From CAZCBJ01 sp964496705 (lineage in GTDB: Bacteria; Chloroflexota; Anaerolineae; Anaerolineales; Anaerolineaceae), in contig CAZCBJ010000095.1 of NCBI GenBank assembly GCA_964496705.1, positions 1 to 14,161 of the forward strand: a DNA stretch of 14,161 bases, read 5' to 3'. Made by a program: the position numbers and the translations under genes. The notes under the pieces were generated by a model. That model saw nothing but the letters and a program-made list of their open reading frames with translations. It did no database searches and was not told the origin of the DNA. This document shows positions 8,095 to 14,161 of this stretch, piece after piece; the first letter of the stretch is position 1, and every line of letters starts with the position of its first letter.

Positions 8095-8110
8095 CCCCGC
8101 GGAGGCGAAA

Positions 8111-10435
8111 ATGGACCTACACCCTTCCATCCAGATCACCTGGGCGCTCGCCAATCGCAGCGCTTGCCTGGCAGGCAGCTCGCGCATTGAGCCGTCCTAT
8201 TTCCTGCTGGCCGCGCTGGAGGTGATGGATGATGCCTTCAGCGGGCATGCCCGCGACCTGGGTCTCTCGCAGGGCGATATTGACCAGATCACCGATCTGG
8301 CGCGTCAGGCGCAGGAGGTGATGGGGCTCAGCGACGAAGAGGTGACCCACACCCGCCGCGCCCTGCGCAAGCAGCTCATTCCCGAACAGGCGTTGTATGT
8401 CAACATGAGCATGCTGCACCGCTCTGACTTTTCGCGCCGCCTGTTCATCGAGGCCGCCCAATCCGCCGCGCAGCAGCAGCACAGCCAGGTGACCCTGGTG
8501 GATCTGGTGCGCGTGCTGATCCAGAACCTGCCGCCCGAGGTGGCCCCGCTGTTCGAGGGCCGCCCCGGCTACCGCATCGCCGAACCGCAGCAGACCGCCG
8601 CCGGCGCCGGCACTCCCCTGGGCGAAGGCGCGGCGCTGCCCAACCTCAACCCCGCCAGCCGCACCCCCGTCCTGGACGCGCTCGGGCGCGACCTGACCGC
8701 GCTGGCGCGCGCCAGCACCCTGCCCCCGGTCATCGGGCGTGTGCAGGAAATGACCGCCCTGGCCCGCCACCTGATGCGCACCACCAAGCGCAATACCATC
8801 CTGGTCGGCCCGGCTGGCGTGGGCAAGACTGCGGTGGTGATGGGCCTCGCCCAGCGCATCACCCAGCCCAACGCGCCTGAATTCCTGCGCAAACTGCGCA
8901 TCGTGCAGATCAACGTCGGCGACCTGGTGGCCGGCACGCGCTACCGCGGCGACATGGAAGAGCGCCTGCGCCAGTTGGTCACCGAGGCATCCTCAGACCC
9001 CAACCTGGTGCTGTTCCTGGACGAGATCCACATGGTGATGAAATCCTCCGGCGACTCGCCGATGGATATCGCCAATTTACTCAAGACCGCGCTCGAGCGT
9101 GACGCCATCCGCTGCATCGGCGCCACCACCACCGACGAGTTTGAGCGTTACATCAAGGAAGACCCGGCATTTCTGCGCCGTTTCCAGGTGCTGCGCCTCA
9201 AGGAGCCCGACTACGCTCAAGCCCTGGAAATCTGCCAATCGTGGGCCGGGCGCATCGAGAAAATCCAGGGCACCCATTTCACCCCGGAAGCGGTCGAGGC
9301 GGCCGTCTCACTCTCCATGCGCTTGATCCGCGACCGATCGCTGCCCGACAAGGCCATCGACCTGATGGAAAACGCCGCCACCTACGTCAAGGTGGCCACC
9401 CTGATGTTCGAGAACGCCCCGCAGACCCCCGCCCAGCCGTCCGAAACGCTGCAGGTGGAGGTGGCCCACATCCAGGCCGTCCTGGAGGAGCAGTACGGCA
9501 TCCCGGTTGAGGCAGCCGAGGGCTTCGATATGCAAAAGCTGACCGCTGACCTGCGCCACGAGATCATTGGACAGGACACCGGCATTGACGCCTTCCTGGA
9601 AACGCTGCACGGGCTGCTGCTGCACCCGCCCGCCAACGACCGCGCGCTGGGCGTGTTCATGTTCACCGGCCCCACCGGGGTGGGCAAGACCTTCCTGGCC
9701 GAGGTGCTGGCGCGCTCGCTTTACGGTCGCGAGGGACGCCACCTGCTGCGCATCAACATGAACGAGTTCAAAGAACCCTACGACCTCTCGCGCCTGACCG
9801 GCGCCGCGCCGGGCTTGATCGGTCACGACCGCCAGGGCACGCTTTTCGCCTTCACCAGCGAGTACCGCCGCGGGGTCATCCTGTTGGATGAAATTGAGAA
9901 AGCCCACCCCGAGGTGCAGGATTACTTCCTGCAGATTTTCGACCGCGGCGAGGCGCTCTCCTCGCGCGGGCAGAAGGCCGACTTCCGCCAGACCATCTTC
10001 CTCATCACCTGCAACCTGGGCACCGCCGCGGCCGCCTCCGCCCCGATGGGCCTCCTGCCGCGCGAACAGGAAGCGGACGCCGAGGGCGAGGCCATCCGCC
10101 GCCTGCTGGTGCGCCACTTCCGCCCCGAGTTCCTCGGGCGCATCGACCGCATCATCGAGTTTCATGCCCTGCGCCGCGAAGATTTCGAGGAGATGCTCCA
10201 GCACCAGTTGGACGCGCTGGCAGCCGAGATGCTGGAGGAACACCAGGTCACGCTGGAGGTGCCATCCGCAGCCTTCAAAACCCTGGCCGACGCGCTGTGC
10301 GAGCAGCCAGACGGCATGCGCGGTCTGCTGCGCGCCTTCCGATCCGAGGTGGCCCTGCCCACCCTGCAGAAAGCCGCCGGGATGGAGGCGGGCAGCACAT
10401 TGGTTTTGGGCGAAAACGGGCGCGCATCCTCCTGA
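8111..10435 (+). CDS. Two-ring Clp/Hsp100 AAA+ unfoldase without middle domain (ClpA/ClpB-like)
   Basis: This 774-residue protein should form a hexameric ring that threads proteins through its pore using ATP. A Clp_N-type double repeat (about 1-150) and a linker precede ring 1, with Walker A GPAGVGKT (233-240), Walker B LFLDEIH (D304, E305) and pore-loop Tyr278 in GTRYRGDMEERL. Ring 2 has Walker A GPTGVGKT (520-527), Walker B ILLDEIEKAHPE (D593, E594), RPEFLGRID and the sensor-2-like GMRGL. Only about 65 residues separate the rings' cores, so the ClpB coiled-coil M domain is missing, as in ClpA. In ring 2 the pore motif GYVG reads GLIG (Leu569). MGL (646-648) stands near where ClpA carries its IGL ClpP-docking loop. 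GGAGG (8101-8105) is a clear ribosome binding site, 16 bases or less after the previous gene. As last gene of the operon it is the likely motor of the Hsp70 system. Confidence 0.9.
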   Translation: MDLHPSIQITWALANRSACLAGSSRIEPSYFLLAALEVMDDAFSGHARDLGLSQGDIDQITDLARQAQEVMGLSDEEVTHTRRALRKQLIPEQALYVNMSMLHRSDFSRRLFIEAAQSAAQQQHSQVTLVDLVRVLIQNLPPEVAPLFEGRPGYRIAEPQQTAAGAGTPLGEGAALPNLNPASRTPVLDALGRDLTALARASTLPPVIGRVQEMTALARHLMRTTKRNTILVGPAGVGKTAVVMGLAQRITQPNAPEFLRKLRIVQINVGDLVAGTRYRGDMEERLRQLVTEASSDPNLVLFLDEIHMVMKSSGDSPMDIANLLKTALERDAIRCIGATTTDEFERYIKEDPAFLRRFQVLRLKEPDYAQALEICQSWAGRIEKIQGTHFTPEAVEAAVSLSMRLIRDRSLPDKAIDLMENAATYVKVATLMFENAPQTPAQPSETLQVEVAHIQAVLEEQYGIPVEAAEGFDMQKLTADLRHEIIGQDTGIDAFLETLHGLLLHPPANDRALGVFMFTGPTGVGKTFLAEVLARSLYGREGRHLLRINMNEFKEPYDLSRLTGAAPGLIGHDRQGTLFAFTSEYRRGVILLDEIEKAHPEVQDYFLQIFDRGEALSSRGQKADFRQTIFLITCNLGTAAAASAPMGLLPREQEADAEGEAIRRLLVRHFRPEFLGRIDRIIEFHALRREDFEEMLQHQLDALAAEMLEEHQVTLEVPSAAFKTLADALCEQPDGMRGLLRAFRSEVALPTLQKAAGMEAGSTLVLGENGRASS

Positions 10436-10486
10436 ACGGGCACAGGTGAGCGGGCTTGACTGGCGGATGCACTTTTCCGACGGGTA

Positions 10487-10492
10487 TATAAT
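10487..10492 (+). promoter_or_regulatory. -10 promoter element (TATAAT) for the GAF/GGDEF unit
   Basis: A TATAAT within GGGTATATAATTAA stands out in GC-rich DNA between the Clp ATPase stop and the next start. A TTGACT lies at 10456-10461, but the 25-base gap is too long for a normal sigma-70 pair; no better -35 is seen. Transcription would start near 10499, leaving a leader of about 20 bases that contains the ribosome binding site AGAGGAAAAGG (10507-10517). This suggests that the downstream pair of genes is a separate transcription unit. No intrinsic terminator is visible between 10436 and 10486. Confidence 0.5.
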
Positions 10493-10519
10493 TAACCCAG
10501 GCGCTCAGAGGAAAAGGCC

Positions 10520-11509
10520 ATGAAAACCGACACCGCTTACCTGGATGGCATATACGCCATCATCGAAGCCTCCGGGCAGGGGCTGGATGAGCCGGGCTTT
10601 GCGCAGCGGGTGCTGCAAATTTGCTGCCAGACCCTGCCGGCGGACGCGGCGGCGCTGTGCACGGTGCAAGCCGGGGGCGACCAGGTGAGCTGGATGGGCT
10701 GGTGCGGGCTGTCGCCTGAAGGGCTGGCGCAGGTGGCCCGCGAACGCCTGCAGCTCGACGAGCGCTTCCGCGAGCAACTGGTTTTCCATGGGCAGCAGGC
10801 CGCGGCACTGGACAGCCTGGAAAGCCTGGGGAGCTTTCCGGGACAGATGCTGGCGGGCGAAAAATTGACCCGCGCCGCCCAGGCCGCCGCAGGGCAGCCG
10901 GGAGGGCCGGGCTGCGTGCTGCTGGCTTTCCGACGCTCAGCGCAGCCGTTCAAACCTCACGAGTTGCGCTTTCTGGCCGCCGCTGCGGGGCTGGCCAACC
11001 GCACGCTGATCTCGCTGCAGGCCTGCGATGACCTGGCGCTGCTGTGCCGCTTTGACCCCATCACCGGGCTGCTGCACCACCAGTTTTTCAATGAGCTGGC
11101 CGAGCGCGAATTCGAGCGCGCCCGGCGCAGCGGTACGCCGCTCTCGCTGGTGCTGCTTGAGATTCAAAATTTCGCCACCATTAACCAGCGCTGCGGGCGG
11201 CTGCGGAGCGAACAACTGCTGGCGGCGGTGGGCGAAAGCCTGCGCGAGGCGCTGCGCTCGGTGGACCTCATCTCCCGCAGCGACGGCAGCCAGTTCAGCG
11301 TGTTGCTGACCGCCTGCAGCGAGCGCGAAGCGCTGCGGGTCGTCGCGCGCGTCCAGGAGCGCATGGGGATGATGCCCGCAGTGGATGAGAAGGGCGTGGA
11401 ACAGTGCCAGGTGACGCTGCGCTTCGGGGCGACCACGCTCGACCTGTTGAACGATGAGAATTTCGCCGCGCTGACCGCGCGGGCAAGCGCGGCGCTGGCA
11501 GATGGATAG
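10520..11509 (+). CDS. GAF-like domain plus degenerate GGDEF domain protein
   Basis: The 329-residue soluble protein has a GAF-like sensor region (about 8-170), including CVLLAFRRSAQPFKPHELRFLAAAA, which resembles the closing strand and helix of GAF domains. A GGDEF-type domain follows (about 176-328), with the opening DPITGLL (179-185). The diguanylate cyclase active site is damaged: the GGDEF signature reads DGSQF (255-259), and the metal-binding 'DiD.FK' reads EIQNF. It is therefore unlikely to make cyclic di-GMP and may instead bind a nucleotide or act as a partner domain. The start ATG 10520 follows AGAGGAAAAGG. Its stop overlaps the start of the membrane protein gene by 8 bases, so the two are translated together and probably act together. 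The GAF assignment is weaker than the GGDEF assignment. Confidence 0.8.
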   Translation: MKTDTAYLDGIYAIIEASGQGLDEPGFAQRVLQICCQTLPADAAALCTVQAGGDQVSWMGWCGLSPEGLAQVARERLQLDERFREQLVFHGQQAAALDSLESLGSFPGQMLAGEKLTRAAQAAAGQPGGPGCVLLAFRRSAQPFKPHELRFLAAAAGLANRTLISLQACDDLALLCRFDPITGLLHHQFFNELAEREFERARRSGTPLSLVLLEIQNFATINQRCGRLRSEQLLAAVGESLREALRSVDLISRSDGSQFSVLLTACSEREALRVVARVQERMGMMPAVDEKGVEQCQVTLRFGATTLDLLNDENFAALTARASAALADG

Positions 11510-12347
11510 CAGCGCGCTGCCCCGCGAGCCGCTGCTGCAACGTCTGCGCGGGGCGTTGGGCTGGAACCGCGCCAGCTACACCCTGATGAGCGCCTTCCTG
11601 GCGGTGATCGGGTTGATCATCATCGTCTGGTGGCCGCTGGTGGAGGAATATGCTGCGCTGTTCGACCCGGCTTACCCGCTGTGGGTGCAGATCGACTGGT
11701 TGCTGATCGGCATCTTCGCCGTCCTGTCGCTGCTGATCATGGCCGGGGCGGACTTCAAATCCGATGCCTGGATCGTGGTGGTCGGGATGGGCGGCGGGCT
11801 GGTGATTGAGGGCTGGGGGACGCAAACTTACATCTGGACCTATTTCACCCACGAGCGCCCGCCGCTGTGGATCATCCCGGCCTGGCCCATCGCCAGCCTG
11901 GCCATCGACCGGCTGGTGCGCGTGCTGCATCTGCTGTCCGAACGGCTGCCGGAAGGTTGGTTTCGCATCGCCTACTGGCCGGTGTTCACCGGGTTCTACC
12001 TGGTCATGTGGCAGTTCGTCTGGCCGACGCTGGATAAATCGCTGACCGTGCTGGCGCTGGCCGCCTGCGGGCTGCTGATCCTCTCGCCCGCCAACCAGCG
12101 CATGGCGCTGCTGACCTTTCTGGCGGGAGCGGGGTTGGGCTACTTTCTGGAGCGCTGGGGCACCACGCGCGAATGCTGGACGTATTACACCGGTCAGACG
12201 CCGCCGTTTTTCGCCGTGCTGGCGCATGGGCTGGCGGCGGTGGCCTTCTGGCGGGTGGGGCTGATCGCCCGGCGGGTAAAGTTGCGTGGTTATTTTGTCC
12301 CTCAACCCAACCCCTCTTCCACAAGTGGGAGAGAGGCAAAAGAGTGA
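11502..12347 (+). CDS. Multi-pass membrane protein with internal E-x-W-G-T duplication
   Basis: I do not recognise the family. The 281-residue protein has about six to eight hydrophobic helices, for example SAFLAVIGLIIIVWWPLV (30-47), DWLLIGIFAVLSLLIMAG (65-82) and LTVLALAACGLLIL (181-194). Residues 103-137 and 217-251 align without gaps at 14 of 35 identical positions. Each copy carries E-x-W-G-T, then W-T-Y-[FY]-T nine residues after the Glu, then PP, and Arg at the end. The arrangement resembles the 'E..G...G.W.Y...P.W' pattern of some polytopic families such as carotenoid-pathway membrane proteins; that link is only a suggestion. The ATG lies inside the end of the GAF/GGDEF gene. The last 15 residues (267-281) and the stop come from a palindromic repeat, so the native C-terminus has probably been altered. 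Confidence 0.75.
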   Translation: MDSSALPREPLLQRLRGALGWNRASYTLMSAFLAVIGLIIIVWWPLVEEYAALFDPAYPLWVQIDWLLIGIFAVLSLLIMAGADFKSDAWIVVVGMGGGLVIEGWGTQTYIWTYFTHERPPLWIIPAWPIASLAIDRLVRVLHLLSERLPEGWFRIAYWPVFTGFYLVMWQFVWPTLDKSLTVLALAACGLLILSPANQRMALLTFLAGAGLGYFLERWGTTRECWTYYTGQTPPFFAVLAHGLAAVAFWRVGLIARRVKLRGYFVPQPNPSSTSGREAKE

Positions 12348-12350
12348 GGG
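12299..12350 (+). repeat. REP-like palindromic element
   Basis: Outer arms CCCTCA (12299-12304) and TGAGGG (12345-12350) are perfect reverse complements. Inside them, CCCCTCTTCCAC (12311-12322) pairs with GTGGGAGAGAGG (12325-12336), with one mismatch and one G-U pair. The sequence style, CCCTCA...AACCCCTCT...GTGGGAGAG...TGAGGG, is like short dispersed palindromes found in many copies in some bacterial genomes; copy number here is unknown. The hairpin is not followed by a T-run, so it is not a standard terminator. It covers the last 15 sense codons and the stop of the membrane protein gene. Confidence 0.65.
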
Positions 12351-12431
12351 CGGGGAACTCTTCTTCCTCTCCATTCGTCTTATCGCTAGCTCACAATTTC
12401 TGTGCGCTGTTCTTTTTCAGGAGAAGAAGCC
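12351..12431 (+). promoter_or_regulatory. Spacer with ribosome binding site before the macroglobulin gene
   Basis: This short gap is pyrimidine-rich and more AT-rich than its surroundings. It contains AGGAG at 12419-12423, eight bases before ATG 12432, which fixes the start of the macroglobulin gene. I see no convincing -10/-35 pair, so the gene may be read through from upstream or use a non-standard promoter. Confidence 0.5.
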
Positions 12432-14161
12432 ATGTCCAGAAAATCTTGGGTCAATCTGATCGTTCTTGTGGTGCTGATGAGCGCGTTCGTCGGGGTGGCG
12501 GTATCGGTCAACCATTATCGCAACCTGCCTGAGCGCCTCAGCCAGCACGAAACCATCCTGCTCGGTCAGAATCGTCTGGTGCCGGGCAGCCAGGCCGCCT
12601 TTCACGTGCAGGTGCGCGACAGCAAAAATGCCGCGCCGCTGTCAGACGCCGAGGTGCGGGTGCTGCTCAAGCCCGAGGACGGAGGGCAGCCGCGCGAAGT
12701 GTATCGCGGCAAAACCGATGCCGACGGGGCTGCCAGCGTAATCTTCAACGTGCCAGAGCAGGGCGGGGTGCGCCAGACTTTACTGGTCAAGACCAGCTCG
12801 AGCCTGGGCTCAGACACACTGGAGCAGCCGGTGCAGGTGGAACGCGAATACCGCATCCTGCTGGCCACCGACAAACCCATCTACCAGCCCGGACAGGTGA
12901 TCCACATCCGCGCTCTGGCGCTGAGCGCCTTCGATCTGAAACCGGCGCAAAACCAGACTCTGCAGGTGGTCGTCGCCGACGGCAAGGGCAACAAGGTCTT
13001 TCGCAAGGACCTGACCACCTCGCAATACGGCGCGGCCTGGGTGGATTTCCAGTTGGCCAGCGAGGTGAACAGCGGCAATTACAAGCTGACCGCGCAGATG
13101 GGTCAAGTCAGCTCGGAGAAGACGGTCACGGTCGAGCCGTATGTGCTGCCCAAGTACAAAATCAGCCTCGACACCGACCGCGATTACTACCAACCGGGGC
13201 AGCATGTCAAAGGTTCGCTGCAGGCCAATTACTTCTTCGGCAAGCCGGTCAACGAAGCCAGCGTGCAGATTGAAGGCTTCACCTTCGATGTCGAGCGGGT
13301 CACCGCGCTGACGTTGGAGGGCATGACCGACGCTGAGGGCAACTTTGAGTTTGAGTTCGACCTGCCGGCTTACATTGCCGGATCGGACCTGGAAGGCGGG
13401 CTGGGGCACTTCTACCTGCAGGCAGCGCTGACCGACCAGGCCGAGCACACCGAGATCGCCAATCTGTCGCTGCCGGTTTCGGGCAGCGCGCTGGTGATCG
13501 AAGCCGTGCCCGAGGCGGGCATGTTCCGCGCCGGGGTGGAGAACATCCTCTACGTGCTGACCAGCTATCCCGACGGCAGCCCGGCGGTCTCCGAAATCTG
13601 GGTAGACGTGCACAACACCGGGCAGCGGCTGGACGCGCAGACCGGGCAATACGGCCTGGCGGAAGTGCGCTACGCACCCAATGAAAGCAGCCAGTCGATG
13701 CTGGTCACCGCGCGGGATGAGCGCGGCAACATCGCCCAGCGCGAATTCTACTTCGAGGGGGATTGGACCGGCGAGGCCATCCTGCTGCGCCCGGACCAGC
13801 CGGTCTACCGCGTGGGCGACACGATGAACCTGACCCTGCTCTCCTCGATTGCGCAGGGCGCTGCCTACCTCGACATCGTGCGCGAAGGGCAGACCATCTC
13901 GACCCGCAGTGTTGACATTCGCGACGGCAAGGCGCAGGTGGGGGTGGACCTGAGCCAGGATATGTTCGGCACGCTCGAGCTGCACGCCTACAAGCTGCTG
14001 GCCAGCGGCACGATCGTGCGCGACACGCGCATGGTGGTGGTCGATCAGGCAGAGGGCTTGCAGATCAACCTGACCCCGGGCAAGGAAACCTATCTGCCCG
14101 GCGACCCGGCCAGCATCGGCGTGCGCGTATCGCCCCGTCCCGAGAAAAACCCCGAGGCGGC
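12432..14161 (+). CDS. Alpha-2-macroglobulin-like protein, 5' part only
   Basis: The frame stays open from ATG 12432 to the window edge, giving 576 residues of an unfinished protein. Bacterial alpha-2-macroglobulins are envelope proteins of about 1,500 residues or more that trap proteases. A hydrophobic stretch (about 6-26, WVNLIVLVVLMSAFVGVAVS) serves as signal peptide or membrane anchor. There is no lipobox Cys, unlike E. coli YfhM. Repeated beta-sandwich (MG) domains follow. TDKPIYQPGQVIHIRAL (146-162) is the family's MG signature, and EPYVLPKYKI (235-244) is a motif well known from animal-type A2M and complement proteins. Further repeats open with DRDYYQPGQ, RPDQPVYRVGD and GKETYLPGDPA. 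The bait region and any thioester CxEQ lie beyond the window, so inhibitor activity cannot be judged. Confidence 0.88.
   Translation, partial: MSRKSWVNLIVLVVLMSAFVGVAVSVNHYRNLPERLSQHETILLGQNRLVPGSQAAFHVQVRDSKNAAPLSDAEVRVLLKPEDGGQPREVYRGKTDADGAASVIFNVPEQGGVRQTLLVKTSSSLGSDTLEQPVQVEREYRILLATDKPIYQPGQVIHIRALALSAFDLKPAQNQTLQVVVADGKGNKVFRKDLTTSQYGAAWVDFQLASEVNSGNYKLTAQMGQVSSEKTVTVEPYVLPKYKISLDTDRDYYQPGQHVKGSLQANYFFGKPVNEASVQIEGFTFDVERVTALTLEGMTDAEGNFEFEFDLPAYIAGSDLEGGLGHFYLQAALTDQAEHTEIANLSLPVSGSALVIEAVPEAGMFRAGVENILYVLTSYPDGSPAVSEIWVDVHNTGQRLDAQTGQYGLAEVRYAPNESSQSMLVTARDERGNIAQREFYFEGDWTGEAILLRPDQPVYRVGDTMNLTLLSSIAQGAAYLDIVREGQTISTRSVDIRDGKAQVGVDLSQDMFGTLELHAYKLLASGTIVRDTRMVVVDQAEGLQINLTPGKETYLPGDPASIGVRVSPRPEKNPEA

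Noticed and set aside
10456..10492. TTGACT with TATAAT as a full sigma-70 promoter
   Set aside because: The spacing of 25 bases is too long; only the -10 element is kept as a feature.
12311..12336. Hairpin considered as an intrinsic terminator of the membrane protein gene
   Set aside because: It lies inside the coding sequence before the stop codon and is followed by GCAAAAGAG rather than a T-run.
12810..13985. A 391-codon open frame on the - strand opposite the macroglobulin gene
   Set aside because: The + strand shows well-ordered MG-domain motifs and a good ribosome binding site; the antisense frame has none and has shadow-type composition.

Overview
The window is high-GC bacterial DNA, tightly packed with genes that are all on the + strand. 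Divergent kinase, Hsp70 and Clp proteins, an RDD membrane domain, an OmpA-like domain outside an inner-membrane anchor and an alpha-2-macroglobulin together suggest a member of the Chloroflexota, most likely Anaerolineae-like. This placement is inference from gene content and style; no rRNA or tRNA is present to fix it.

Layout. Positions 2-418 hold the 3' end of a family-9 carbohydrate-binding-like protein. A strong -10 box (426-431), followed by two inverted repeats in the leader, probably starts a six-gene operon (523-10435). Its genes encode a soluble Ser/Thr protein kinase, a J-like/helical-repeat/RDD membrane protein, a divergent GrpE, a large Hsp70 with an extra beta-rich insert, a TPR-TM-OmpA-like protein, and a two-ring Clp/Hsp100 ATPase without a middle domain. 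The genes are separated by 3 to 45 bases. A second transcription unit, with its own TATAAT at 10487-10492, encodes a GAF plus degenerate GGDEF protein and, overlapping it by 8 bases, a multi-pass membrane protein with an internal duplication. A REP-like palindrome (12299-12350) supplies the C-terminus and stop codon of that membrane protein. The window ends inside an alpha-2-macroglobulin-like gene (12432 onward).

How the genes may work together. The operon holds the parts of an Hsp70-Hsp100 machine: an ATP-driven Hsp70, its nucleotide exchange factor, a candidate J-like partner tied to the membrane, and an unfoldase. It also encodes a kinase that could control the machine and a membrane protein that could tie it to the cell wall. 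I infer a dedicated, membrane-linked, phosphorylation-controlled chaperone/unfoldase system, separate from the housekeeping DnaK-DnaJ-GrpE-ClpB set. The sequence supports the parts list and the gene clustering; the assembly, substrates and control are hypotheses. This is the best candidate in the window for an undescribed system.
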